From NCBI GenBank assembly GCA_947579605.1, contig OX388305.1, forward strand, positions 39,445,542-39,509,541: a stretch of DNA of 64,000 nt, in the 5' to 3' direction. Each line of letters starts with the position of its first letter. The first letter of the stretch is position 1. The notes beneath the pieces were generated by a model. It was not told where the DNA came from and did not search any database. It saw nothing but the letters and a program-made list of their open reading frames with translations. Shown here one piece after another: positions 1 through 11,470 of the stretch. Source of the stretch: Athripsodes cinereus. Lineage: Eukaryota > Arthropoda > Insecta > Trichoptera > Leptoceridae. A program made the position numbers and the translations under genes.

Positions 1-3000
1 CAAGCTCAACAAGCCAATGATGTAAGTCGCTTTGGAATTTCGCCTTACTTATTTGTGAAAATTTAATCTACACAATCAATCTTGACTGTATGGAGGTAAA
101 ATTATGTAAGCTTTCCATCTACAATGTTCCAATTGCTCTAAATCAGGGGTGCTCAGACTTGAACCATCGACGATCGACCATAAAATTATTAGGTGGCAAG
201 CGATCGACTAGGTAAAAATAAAAGACAAAATTTATAAATTATTTATATCTTATTAGGTAATTACAAATATATACATCATCGACGTAGGATCACGACAGGG
301 ACGACTTTGACGCAACTGTTACTATTGTTATTTTTTAAATTTTATTGACGAACTGGAAAACGGATTGACATTGATTAATTTTTATATTTTATGACGAACC
401 TATACTCGGTGATATTTTAATATTGTATGTACAGAGCCCTTGAAGTGCACTGCACTGAACGGCGCTATACAAGCTGTCATAATATTATTAATTTTGTTAT
501 TAATGTTATTTAGATGTTGACGAATGGCACTGCATGTTATCTGCACATTTTTCATAGGATGGCACATAATTACTAAGTGCCAAACGCAAGCATGAATTAA
601 GATGTTCGTCACTGAGCCGATTACGATATTTAGATTTAATTATTTTTATATTAAATCTTAAATTAACATCGATTATTCTATCAGATAATTGAACATTAAA
701 TGTTCGTTACTAAATTAATAAATACCTATTAAGTTACAATAATAATTGTAAAAAATATATTTAGAAAACCTTTTGAAATATGCTCGCGATCGACTTAAAA
801 ACCTCTCGCGATCGACCAGTCGATCGCGATCGACTGTTTGAGCACCCCTGCTCTAAATGTTCCTAGCGGCTTGTTAATATGCTTGACACTGTCCATATTT
901 GTTTAACACATAAAATAATTGATTTGTAGAAGCAATCCTGTCCTATTCATTAATCAACTGGGCAACCTGGTGAGGCTGCTGCAACTTAATTGTAGCCATA
1001 TCGCTGATAAATTATCTCAACATTTGTATGTTATTGTTGATTGAATAAAGTATTTATTTATTATATTTATTCTGTACCTGAGATCCATTAGGACTCAAGT
1101 GCATTTTTGAAAAAAATGGCAAATTTACAAGAAAAGCGGAAATAACACGAAGTACAGAAATGCTTAGGGTCATAAGAATTGGTATATACTATTTACAGCT
1201 TATTACTAGTAAAATTTTGAGATTTATTGGATTAAAAAATTGAATTTGAAAATGACATTTTAGTACTTAAGACTAAATAGCTCTCAAGTACACTATTTAA
1301 TCTCAAAGTGTTCATTTTTATTTTATACTATATGGATAATCAAAACTTTATATTGATATTTTATATTTTCCAGGAGCAGAAACCTTCCACCCCCATCTCC
1401 AGTGAAGTGGCCTCCATCACAGACATGGCTGCGATGACAGCGGCTGTATCCAGCGGTCTCCGAGGAGCAGGAGGTGGTAGAGACAGTGTATCTGGCAGGG
1501 ATTCCGTGTCAGGCAGAGATTCTGTTACGGGAAGAACTGGAAAGAAGGAAATCGCTCAAGCATTGGCATCATATACAGCCACCAGGTAAAAAAAATTTTT
1601 TTTTTTTGGTGTAGCCAATCTTGTTGACTGAAGTTACTTGGTGGATGTTTATGTCAAATAAACAAAAATAAAACACTATAATTTGTATAGTACTTTTATG
1701 ATAGTTATATCTTTATGTTAGCTTGATGATGAGAGATAAAATCCTGTGAAATTACTGTGCTAAAGTTTTATTTTCTTTAATTCAACTTATTTATGAGTCC
1801 TTTAGCATAATTGTTAGAAATACTTTATTGCAATTTTGTAAATGTTTCAGTTCGGAGCAGTTGAGTCTTCAGAAAGGTCAGCTGATCATGGTGAGGAAAA
1901 AGGCAGACAGTGGCTGGTGGGAGGGAGAACTGCAAGCCAAGGGACACAAGAGACTTGTCGGATGGTTCCCAGCCAGTTATGTCAAGGTAGGCAAATACCA
2001 TTCAGTTGTATGTTGGAAGAATTTAATTATTTATATTTATCTGTAGTAGTCCTGTTTTGAGGAATGCTAATTATCTTAATTTTGTTACATGCAGTTGGTG
2101 TAATGTAATTTAGATGGTGTGATGTTCTCTCCGTGTCATACAAAAATAAGACACAGAGTATATGTGATATATTGAGGGACTTACAGGTGTTAGATTAAAA
2201 TAAAGATTTATCAACACCGGGCCATACGAAAAGTAAAGTAAGTAAGTAAAATAAAAATATGATTTAAAGTTTTATTAGAAACTTTATGCAGTGGTTCTTA
2301 ACCTTCTTTCTCCAATTCCCCACTTTTAGTGAACCAATATTCCATTCTCCACCACAGCATTGGTCTTTGACAAATACAATTTTAACCTATGCAGTGTTTA
2401 GTATGTAGATATACGTTTTGCTTTTTTGTGACAATTTACAACCTTTAATTTTTGTTTGAAGTAGTATGAAATTCCCCACCTGGTAACTCCGCCGGTGGGG
2501 AATTCTCCACAGGTTAAGAACCACTGTTATAATGTTTTAGGTTTTGACATGTGATGTCGTTTTCAAAATAAAACCTTTAAACTCATTTTAGGAGTTTAGT
2601 TTGAAACGACATCCTAAAATTCTAAATCATATTTTTAGTTGTCATCAATAGATATAGCATTTAACAAAATATTTTTTTTTTATATATAACTAGGCAGTCC
2701 ACCCCTTGGAGTGATTTGTATTACAAATACGTACTTATAAAATACTATTTTATCTTTATGAGAACCTGCTTGTTGCAATACTGGAAAATTTACAGAAAAA
2801 AGTGGGAAATCTATTCCATTCTGGGTAATCCATGTAAAATTTTCATAGTATATCAAACATATATTATTATTTTTTAAATTCATCATCATCATTATCATCG
2901 CCCTCAATGCTCCTCTCGGGAGCACAGGGCAGAAACCAGCCTCCTCCATTCAGAGCGTCTCTGCGCCAATTGCGTCACCTCTTTCCATGACATTCCCTGC

Positions 3001-5066
3001 GCTCTGATATCGTTGGCATAGGAACGGTGTTTTGTGAAAGAGGGACTCCTGGGCCGACGGAACCCTTGCAGACGGAAGAACAGTGCTCTTTTTGGCCAAC
3101 TATCATTGGGCATTCTCAAAACATGTCCCAGCCAGGACCATCGTCTCTCCTGTATTACGGAGATAATTTTTTTTAAATTATGTACTTATTATTATTGTTT
3201 TTCTTTTTTAGATCTTGCAGCCGTCTGGTCGTGCATCAGGTAGAACTACTCCCGTCCTGTCTTCTAAGATGGACATCATGTCGCAGGAGCAAGTTATCGA
3301 TAAGGTATAAAGAAAAGCATTATTGTAGATTTTCTTTTGACAAATTTAATATATGTATATGTACTAAGGTTTTCTAAGCTGTGGTCTTATTGGTAGAATG
3401 TCTTCCAAAACATGTGGAACAAGTACTTGTGTTTTCTTTGTTTAATTTACTTTATAACTAATAAGAAACATTAATTTGTTTAACACGTTGAATAAATATA
3501 TTTAAAAACGACTAGAAATGTAAAAAAAGAATTATTCCTGGTTTTCCAAATTGTTCTTTTTACGGTAAATTTGTTTTGTTCGTGGTACAGAAGAATTACT
3601 TGTGTTTTCTTTATTTAATTTTGTTCATAACTAATAAGAAACGTGAATTTGTTTTGCATGTCAAATAAATATATTAAAAAAACTACAAGAATTGTAAAGA
3701 AAACTCTTCCTGGTTTTCCAAAGGTAAATTTTGTTTTGTTTATGGTACAGGTGATGGCTTTATACCCGTACACAGCCCAGAACGCAGACGAACTGAGCTT
3801 TGAGAAGGACGATATCATATCTGTCACCAATAGAGACCAAGACCCGGCCTGGTGGCAAGGTAACCGACACACTCTCTTGCTAAATTTATTTGTTACGCAT
3901 TCACAATTTTTACCTTTTACTAGTATGTCTAACATACTTTTATCAGCGTACTTTTATTAATATAAAATGATAACATTTATTCATATTCCTCACCAATACA
4001 TCGATTGTGCTCGGGACAAAGGCGTCAAACCACAATTTTGGCAAAAGTCATTTTATGTTTTAAAGTCAATCATTTGTGTCTTGTATACATTCTGGTGAAA
4101 GGATTCAATCCCCAAACGTCGAGTTTTTATAGAAAAAGCAAAATATTTTTTTTAGCTAGGACTTAATTGCAAATATCCAATGGGACAAAGGACTCAAACA
4201 GCATGAGTTTCATTATTAACACCACAAAATTGCATCCAGATATAATTTTGTGGCGAGGTAAAAGGCATCAAACCACTTAACCCCAAATATGCGACATACA
4301 TACCTACCTATCTCTTTAACATGTTGCTAAAGTTTGTCAGGACAAAGGATTTAATCAATATTTTTTTTTTTTGCTTATAACTTGATAACTCCTGAATATT
4401 TTCTCTTGAAATTTTATCACGTAATAAAAAAAAACTGCATTACAATAAGATGGTAAAATAAAAAAAAAATGGTGAAATAAAAAATATTTGGCATTCTAGG
4501 TCCGTTTATATAATACCTTTAGTCATGTCAGCTACAGGGGTAACTCCGAAATCTTTAATAAATAATTTACAAAAATTAGATTTACCGGTTAAATTGTACA
4601 TTAAAATTCAAAAATCTATTATAATAAACACTTGTAATATTGTAAAAAAGTTTTTGAACACAGATATTTCAGGCACAATGCTGGTATTTTGAACCCACGT
4701 TCTGAGCCTAATCCTTTGATATCCTGTATATCTGGATAGGTGAATTTTTCCCGGCATTAGACTGTTAAGTTTTTGTCTGACCATGACTGATCATATGGAG
4801 ACTTATCTGGTTGTGTAATGCTGAGAAGTGTGGATGGCAGTTCTGCCGCCGTGTAATATGACAATAAATTGACGTTTTCTTTATCCTACAGTTTTTTTTA
4901 CTTCTCCGATAAAATTATACCAATGTGGTTTGAAGCCTTTGTCCTGAGCACAGTCGAATGTTCCCTATTGCATTGAATTTATTTATTTTTATTTTCAGGT
5001 GAGTTACGAGGCATGACTGGTTTATTCCCGAGTAACTACGTCACCAAACTTGTTAACGATGGTTAA
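1..5066 (+). CDS. Dap160: Intersectin / Dap160 endocytic scaffold, 3' end (last two SH3 domains), 5'-partial
   Basis: Intersectins are multi-SH3 scaffolds that link clathrin endocytosis proteins such as dynamin at the plasma membrane. Coding exons read as 1-21 (tail of an exon, weak), 1374-1585, 1851-1986, 3212-3304, 3751-3859 and 4999-5066. All junctions are GT-AG and phases join without a stop. Exons 1374-1986 encode a glycine/serine linker with an RDSVSG repeat, then an SH3 domain (ALASYTAT, then [18 protein letters not shown]). Exon 3212-3304 is a linker. The last two exons give a second SH3 ([33 protein letters not shown]) and stop a few residues later. Their order and sequence match SH3-D and SH3-E of intersectin. 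Ending after the last SH3, with no DH-PH-C2 region, fits the short or insect form. The 5' part lies outside the window. Confidence 0.88.
144..850. mobile_element. Non-autonomous hAT element, 707 bp
   Basis: Terminal inverted repeats start CAGGGGTGCTCAGAC on the left and CAGGGGTGCTCAAAC on the reverse of the right end. Both sides carry the perfect 8-bp duplication CTCTAAAT (136-143 and 851-858). CAG ends and an 8-bp duplication define the hAT superfamily. There is no transposase. Subterminal CGATCGAC motifs repeat at both ends. It sits in a Dap160 intron. A non-LTR 3'-end fragment (431-480) is embedded in it. Confidence 0.88.
2289..2526. mobile_element. Small hAT-like element, 238 bp
   Basis: The ends are CAGTGGTTCTTAACCTT and its complement GGTTAAGAACCACTG, typical hAT-type termini. 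The flanking 8-mers (ACTTTATG, TTATAATG) match only in part, so the target duplication has decayed. It lies in a Dap160 intron and has no coding capacity. Confidence 0.7.
2880..3165 (-). mobile_element. 3' end of a non-LTR retrotransposon (5'-truncated)
   Basis: The minus strand reads [17 protein letters not shown] and a terminal [14 protein letters not shown], the usual C-terminal tail of endonuclease/reverse-transcriptase polyproteins. An (ATG/ATA)n tail follows at about 2880. A second copy is at 43680-43905. It lies antisense in a Dap160 intron. Confidence 0.75.
3421..3750 (+). repeat. Intronic tandem duplication that includes a splice acceptor
   Basis: Two diverged copies of about 170-180 bp lie side by side just before the SH3-E exon. 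Both begin ACTTGTGTTTTCTTT and both end with a GGTAAATT...GTACAG acceptor-like stretch. The distal copy ends at the real acceptor (3749-3750). The proximal copy ends at a GTACAG near 3591 that looks like an unused acceptor. Confidence 0.75.
4001..4957. mobile_element. TIR element (TCGAYTGTG ends), 957 bp with nested retroelement
   Basis: The left end TCGATTGTGCTCGGGACAAA is inverted at the right end (TTTGTCCTGAGCACAGTCGA). The subterminal TCAAACCAC is inverted too. A relative at 41249-42006 is flanked by TA on both sides, suggesting a Tc1/mariner-type TA target. No transposase is visible. A non-LTR 3' end is inserted at about 4466-4865. It lies in the last Dap160 intron. Confidence 0.75.
4466..4865 (+). 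mobile_element. Non-LTR retrotransposon 3' end, family 'SATGV', copy 1
   Basis: The plus strand reads [24 protein letters not shown] and LYIKIQKS, followed by a decayed stretch ending in GCAGTTCTGCCGCCG. This resembles the C-terminal tail of a non-LTR polyprotein. Two further copies are at 37555-37985 (+) and 63752-64000 (-). It is 5'-truncated. Confidence 0.65.
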
Positions 5067-5243
5067 TCTACTATGTAAACCATCAATTGATATTGTATTG
5101 AATGTATTTACTAATTATTATTTATACATTACTATAAAATGCCTATTTCCAATGATGTATTTAGTTATATGTAGCTGTTACTGAATTATCAAATCATAAT
5201 ATATTGTTTAATCATTAGAAATCAAACACTTTTGTATATGTAG

Positions 5244-5820
5244 TTCAGTGGAACCTCTCATAACGAGCAAAAAAAAATTGAAAAAGTTGCTCCATTATCG
5301 AGCGACATTTTGCAAAACGAGTTACAGAGAAAGGGTAAGTCCCTTTTTCACGACATTCACTTGTGACCTTGTGAGCCGGGATTTCCGTACCAGTACATCA
5401 GTCTGTGTTTAGCACTCGTTCCGTTAGCGTGATGATTTTTTTTTTAAAAAGATATATCTGGGTTTTGTTTGTTATAAACCCAAATACAACCTTATACACC
5501 TTTCACAGTAAGCTACTAAAAGCTTGTGTCGTGAAAGGGGAGTTTGCCGGTACCTGGTATCGAACCACGGACCCCAATTATTTGTCATAAATTCATGTTT
5601 TTATTTACGTTTTTTTTCCAAATCTAAGTTGTATTACAAGTTGTTGCACTCCTTTATAAGTAATTTTATTTGATTAAATGTTCATAAAAAAATTCATTGA
5701 GTATTCCTTCGGCATGGAACGCATTATTGTATTTTACATTGATTTCTATAGAAAAAAATGTTTCGCTTAATGAGTGAGATTCTGGAACAAATTAAACTCG
5801 ATATGAGAGGTTCCACTGTA
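5244..5820. mobile_element. MITE with CAGTGGAACCTCTCAT ends, carrying a SINE
   Basis: The left end CAGTGGAACCTCTCATAACG is inverted at 5797-5818 (ATGAGAGGTTCCACTG). The sequence is non-coding. CAGTGGAACC termini suggest a pogo/Tc1-type MITE. A tRNA-derived SINE (5438-5575) interrupts it. Partial relatives are at 7040-7283 and 25780-26020. Confidence 0.75.
5438..5575 (-). mobile_element. tRNA-derived SINE (family A)
   Basis: The minus strand carries a box-B-like GGTTCGATACC, then the family body: GCCGGCAAACTCCCC, CACAAGCTTTTAG, AAGGTGTATAAGGTTG, TTTGGGTTTATAAC and AACCCAGATATATC. Relatives are at 24111-24265, 26650-26697, 38206-38380, 49940-50095, 57117-57275, 60030-60135 and 62455-62570. Confidence 0.75.
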
Positions 5821-5879
5821 CTTCATAGTGACTGTTGGTTACGAGCCGGCTTATAGTAGATTCTGCTCTCATCATCAGG

Positions 5880-5965
5880 CTATAATCTGTACGCGACTAA
5901 GTTCGCGCTTTCAAAACACAAAAACAACGTAGAGAGCGCGAAGTTAGTCGCGTACAAACTATAGT
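5880..5965. repeat. Inverted repeat / short hairpin element
   Basis: The arm TGTACGCGACTAAGTTCGCG is inverted at 5936-5957 (CGCGAAGTTAGTCGCGTAC). Arms are about 28 bp with few mismatches and a loop near 25 bp. It lies 0.8 kb after the Dap160 stop and could be a tiny MITE. Confidence 0.7.
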
Positions 5966-8900
5966 ATAAAGTTAAGATATTGCAATCTTATATCAAAACG
6001 ATTCACAAGTTGTTATTGAGTAGAAAATAATTGTAGGTATAAAGTAAATCAGTGGTAATCAAAAATTAAATTTAAATTAAGATTGAATAAGGAGGGTGGG
6101 TTTTGAAGAAAAAAAACATCTCCAGCATTTGCCTTTGTATTGTATTGGGAATACCATGAAAACCCTTGATGAGAGATTGTCGTTGCAGTTCAAAATGGGC
6201 GGTGAAATTTTCTTTTGAAATGAGTAAATTTATTTTAATGTTAAAATCATTGTTTGACTATTTATTTTTATTTTATACTGTAGTTATATATTACGTCCGA
6301 TTCTATTTAATTTTTAGTGTGCACTAACTAAAATAGGAACGTTCCAATTTTAGTTAGTCTACATTGGTTTTCTATAAACTGTAAAATTGTTCCTAATTAG
6401 AATTATATGCAACTTGTATCATATAGAATACGAATGTTACTTCAAGTGAACTTGATTATAAAATTTTGGAACATTCTTATTTTAGTTTGAATCAATATAA
6501 ATTAGGGGGTATTGAAATTGGATAAATACAAAAATAGGACTTTTTACTGGGAATGTTCTTTATGTCGAGTTCTAGAAAAATGCATTTTTTCAACACAGTT
6601 GATTATTATCAAATTCGCTTTTTTATTTTAAGCATATCAAATTAATTTTAGACTTTCGCAACCCATTTTGATCATGCAACGACAATATAATTATTACACC
6701 TAATATATTATTTTATTATTAATAATATGTATACCTTCTTGTTGATTGATTATTAATCTGTATTAATATTGCGTATTGGATCTGATGCTACTGTTAATAT
6801 CATGTAATGTAATGTAATGTTTTTACTGTTATTATAATATTTATTATTATTATAAAACACAATTGAAATTAAAATGATTTCAAATGTCTGTACTTTTTTA
6901 ATTGTTGTACCGTATTTCATTGATTGTTATTGTCTGTTTTAAAGTATGTGTTATTAGGCCAAGCTGGGTACTATTGAAGTTAACAAATATTTTAAGAAGA
7001 GGTGAGTTTTTCTTTAAAATAAAATCATGATGATTAATTATTTATCATAAATTCATATTTTTATTTTCGTTTTTTTCTAAATCTAAATTGTATTACAAGT
7101 TGTTACACTCCTTTATAAGTAATTGTATTTGAATAAACGTTAATAAAAAAAAATTCAGGGAGTATTCCTTCAACATGGAACGCATTATCGTATTTTAAAT
7201 TGATTTCTATATAAAAAAAAGTTTTGCTTAATGAGTTAGATTCTGGAACGAGTTAAATTCGTTATGAGAGATTACACTGTAGTTATAAAATGTGCTTGTT
7301 AGTTTTTACACATGTGTAGAAAAATCATTTTCACATTGAAAAGATAATCAAACTTTATCCAAAAGAATAGAGGCTATTAATATGTAAAAATTTAATTATA
7401 TATATATATATTATGTATAATATTTTTACTCATATATAAATGCTCACTCTTCGATTGTTTTTTTTTTAAGTATTATTCCTTCAATCTGTGTTGTCATTTA
7501 CTTAAAAAAAATTGCCTAATTTGAATTGCATGCTTGCCAGTTGAAGGGTCCCGACCAATTCAACAAATTTCTCTGTATATTTTCTAAGCTTAGCAGGCAG
7601 AGAGCATTTGTCACACATTTGTAAGGCTTAGTATTAATTTTACATTACTATAAAATAAGTGAGAATAAGGTTATTTTGTTTTCACTATTGTTCATACCAG
7701 CTGTAGTCTAATTATGATTGTCCAGTTAATGTTTCAACTTTGAGATGTCGTATCCCTGAATATTAAAATTTCGAGTTGTTGGTCCATGGGACTGGACTAT
7801 CAGTAAGTAGAATCATTTTATCGCACTTGCTTTTTGGTAATGTAAAACTTATATTGCCTACATTGGACCCTTCAAAAACAATGTCTCTCATAGACTAATC
7901 AATAATACTCACCCTATTTAGGTACCTGCCAAAATATATTGTATTTTTTTAATATTGTTTTTATAATATTTATATCGTCTCTGTAGAGTTTCCAGAATAG
8001 TTCCCGGAGAAGGTTCTCCATTATTTTCTGTAATTTTTCCAGACTATTGCCATCACATAAATACTTTTAATTTATTCTCATATTGTCAAATTCAATTTGA
8101 AAGTCCTGGATTTTTTCTTTATAATATGTACAATGAATATGCTGTGTTTTTTTTGTTGAAATATTTTTTTAATTACCTCTTACTGTTTTTGAATCTGTGT
8201 TTGTTCAGGGATATAAGCAGTTTTAGGATATGTTATAGACTCTACGAAGTTGTAATATTTTATTATTCACAAATATCATACTAAAAATAAACAATAATAA
8301 AATATAATTTGTAAAAAGATAATACCTATTTCAATTTTCTAATCAAAAGTCGTAAACATGGAGAACTCTGGCACAAAAATTCCTGGACAATATTTAAGTG
8401 TCTTTTATGACAAAATTATCTCAAGGAATCTGTGCAATTTATCAATTCTCGGACACAGCACAGCACCTACCCATAATTCCACTGTGATTTTATGTTATTT
8501 GTGAGACAGCTTTCGAGAAATTCTTGTCTCATCGTCAGACAAATATTCAGTGGAGCTGTGAAATAGAGAAACTACTCAAAATATAAACTTCCTCACAAGC
8601 GGTAAGCTCTGATCAGGGATGATCAACTATATATTATAATAAATTAAAGGTAGGCAGTTCGATAAACAAATATATCTCTTTTTTTTTTAAATGGTCACAC
8701 TGGATATTTTACATGTGCAACTATTATTCGTGTTACCCTATGAAATTTTATTATTACTTGCCTTCTACGGGACACCCTAAAACATTTTGCTACAACATTT
8801 AAGATTAATAAATAATGGACAAATGTTTTATTTAATAATATTTTATTATTTGTATCGTATTGGTTACAAAATTAACATTATTACAAACAAAATACACAAT

Positions 8901-9236
8901 TAAATATACAGTTTTTACTTTTTCTGTAGTAGGAATTCGATCCACGTGAGAATTTTAATTAGAGAGCTATTGAAAAAACCCAATTGAAATGAAATTCAAT
9001 CTAAACATGGATAAATCTGTAGAGCACCATTTACACACAACATGACTAAAAAATCATAAAATACATTGGTTGAAAAATAACAAAACAATATTTACATTGC
9101 AGCTGATTAGCAAATTCCCAGCAGATTGTTTTTGTAATAAAACAATAATGAAATTGCTACGTATTTAAGAAAATTTTACGTGTATAAGTATTAATAAATG
9201 AATTTATCCTTGTTTATGAAGGAATCTATTGTTTTA
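5966..9236. other. Intergenic AT-rich DNA, no gene seen
   Basis: No coding exon or RNA gene is apparent. It holds a 36-bp palindrome centred on GGAACGTTCC (6323-6358), a partial CAGTGGAACC-type MITE (7040-7283), an (AT)n tract near 7397-7412 and simple A/T runs. Confidence 0.5.
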
Positions 9237-9500
9237 TAATATCGTCTCTGCATATTTAAAAGGACACACGCACGTGCAAAGGTTTTTATTTTAGCATGCA
9301 ATATAAGAACTGTTACGACATTAAAATCATTGTTCAAAGTGTTTTAATTGATTGATATTATTATTATTTAATTTAAATATTTGTTTGATAAAAATAGTTG
9401 GATCAAATATTGAATATAATGTTGTTTATTTCATATATGTCGTAAAATTTATATATTAACATGTGCTGCCATTTTAATTATGCAAAGACGACGTAATATA
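9237..9500. mobile_element. Diverged MITE related to the 10170-10428 element
   Basis: The left end ATCGTCTCTGCATATT is inverted near 9479-9496 (AATTATGCAAAGACGACG). This resembles the TCGTCGTTGCATATTC ends of the better-preserved copies. Confidence 0.5.
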
Positions 9501-10169
9501 TTATCACCTTTACTAGATATTTATATAATATAATGTACTACTACAATTGACCTGATTATATTGTGTTTGTTAAAAAAATATATACTTAGAATCTAATAAA
9601 ATATATTATGTATTGTACACAGTTTCAGAATTTATTTATTTATTTATTTACAACCTCCTACCATCTTTGACACAAATAAGGGGAAGGTAACGTTTCATCA
9701 ACATTTCAGACTGAGAAGACAGCACAGTTCTATTAAACAATGAAATTGATAATATTTATTATCGTCTGGTGTTACTATTGACACAATCAAAGAAGCGCAT
9801 TTGTAATTTGACTGTTAAATATTTTTGCTTCTAAATCAATTTTTTAGAACAAGTTTACTCAAGGACAGAGGCAGATTTCCGTTGTATCAATTGATCTAAG
9901 CTGTAGCTAGTGAAAACACGAACACTTCTGCGTTCATAGTTTTTGAAAAATTTACAGATGTGACTTTGCTTCTGAACCCCTTAAATTGATGAACTATAAT
10001 TTTTAATGTTAATAAATTTTGTATCTATTTATTCTCACGTGGTATATCCCACCGGGAGCCGGCAGACACAACGCACATAATGAACATGCAACGTACCCCC
10101 TCTGCTTCAATAAAAAAAAATTGACATTCAGAATGTGTGGCATACGTCATCACTGTTGAACTGAAGATA

Positions 10170-10428
10170 TCGTCGTTGCATATTCAAAAAAGAACATGTG
10201 AATTCATAAATGTTTTGACATTTCCAGAATAAACTGTTTATAATGACATCATAACCATTTTATAAAGTGATTCTTAGTATCAAATATTAAAATTCAATAC
10301 TTAAAGAATAAAATCACATGCCAATAAAAAGTCCAAACTACAATTTTAATGCCTTAATGAATAGTTTTAAAAGAGTATGCCTAAATAAAAATGTGCGCAC
10401 ATCTCTCTTTTTGAATATGCAACGACGA
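10170..10428. mobile_element. MITE with TCGTCGTTGCATATTC ends, copy 1
   Basis: TIRs TCGTCGTTGCATATTCAAAA and GAATATGCAACGACGA flank 259 bp. TA lies on both sides (168-169 and 429-430 of the 10-kb line). A homologous 256-bp copy is at 38390-38645. It is non-coding. Confidence 0.8.
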
Positions 10429-10714
10429 TATTAAATTTATGATGTTTTATGATCTCCTGCCTATTACAGATAAAACTGATTAGTTTAAAATAACTAATCG
10501 GCAACTTTAATACAAACATAGCGTAAGATAAATTCCCGCAAGATAGCTGTCTGACATGCATATCTTCTGCATTGGTCACTGCACACGCCACTACGTGAGA
10601 AAGTCATCGGCTCGATGGCCGACTCACCTGATAAGATACTATGAGAAACATTTCAATTGCATTTCATACAACGAAACCAATGTAAAATCATTCAACTATA
10701 CATTAAATTTTTTT

Positions 10715-11470
10715 GTTGTATAGCAACACTCATTACGCCTCAACTGGACCTGTTGTAAATCAATAAACGATTATACTGTTGAGCTTGTATTATTGAATAT
10801 ACCAACGAGAACTCTATATAACAACGACAACAATATCATTGTTACATCTGGTGACCCGCGACAAGTGAAAATAACAATCAATATACCGTGACACGCATAA
10901 TTTTTATTTTTAATTAATTTTACAAATCTTTGATATTCCTTGCGCATCTAAAATGAATACCGACAGCAAAGTGGTGGCTCCCGCTTCAATCAATGCAATG
11001 ACCCCGAATACTGAAAGGACCAAATCCGATTATGGTTCCACCAATTAGAGGCGGTCCTCAAGCCGCAAAAGACGAGCAATGAAAACAAGTACTTCCTGCT
11101 TATCGCAAAACTGGAGAAAGAGGAGCTACGCCAGATAACAGAGATCCTATCAAAAACCCCAGCGGACAACAAGAACGAAACACTTAAACAACGCCTTCTA
11201 CGAGTATACGAGGAGTCAAAGGCACGACGGTTACAACAACTTCTAGAAGAAATAGAGCTAGGAGAGCAGAAACCATCACAGCTGCTATGACGCATGAAGG
11301 AACTCGCTAGCAGAATGATACCAAGAAGATTCTCTGGTTGGGCCGACTTTTACAGACCATTTGCGCGGTTCTAGCGGTCTGTGACACCGATCCCCAAAAA
11401 CTTGCACAGGTGACGGACAAAGTTTCGGAGTCATCGCAAAACTACACCGTATTCGAGCTCTTCCAATAAG
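10715..11470 (+). mobile_element. Degraded Gypsy-type LTR retrotransposon, leader and gag remnant
   Basis: A TGGTGACCCGCGAC primer-binding-type leader (near 10852) precedes an ATG at 10953. The ATG frame stops near 11048. In another frame, from about 11037, a gag-like stretch reads FHQLEAVL, ENKYFLLIAKL and KELASRMI-type motifs, with an internal stop near 11288 and further shifts. After about 11470 the sequence runs into satellite. No pol is present. The upstream LTR boundary is not clear; a TGTTG...TTACA stretch at about 10717-10846 is a candidate LTR end. This is a dead fragment. Confidence 0.6.

Noticed and set aside
1842..2060. 72-codon plus-strand frame overlapping the Dap160 exon at 1851-1986
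   Set aside because: Wrong frame. The other frame gives a clear SH3 domain and matches the splice phases.
10953..11048. Short ATG-started frame as an independent small gene
   Set aside because: It is the gag start of a decayed Gypsy-type element, followed by a frameshift and stops.
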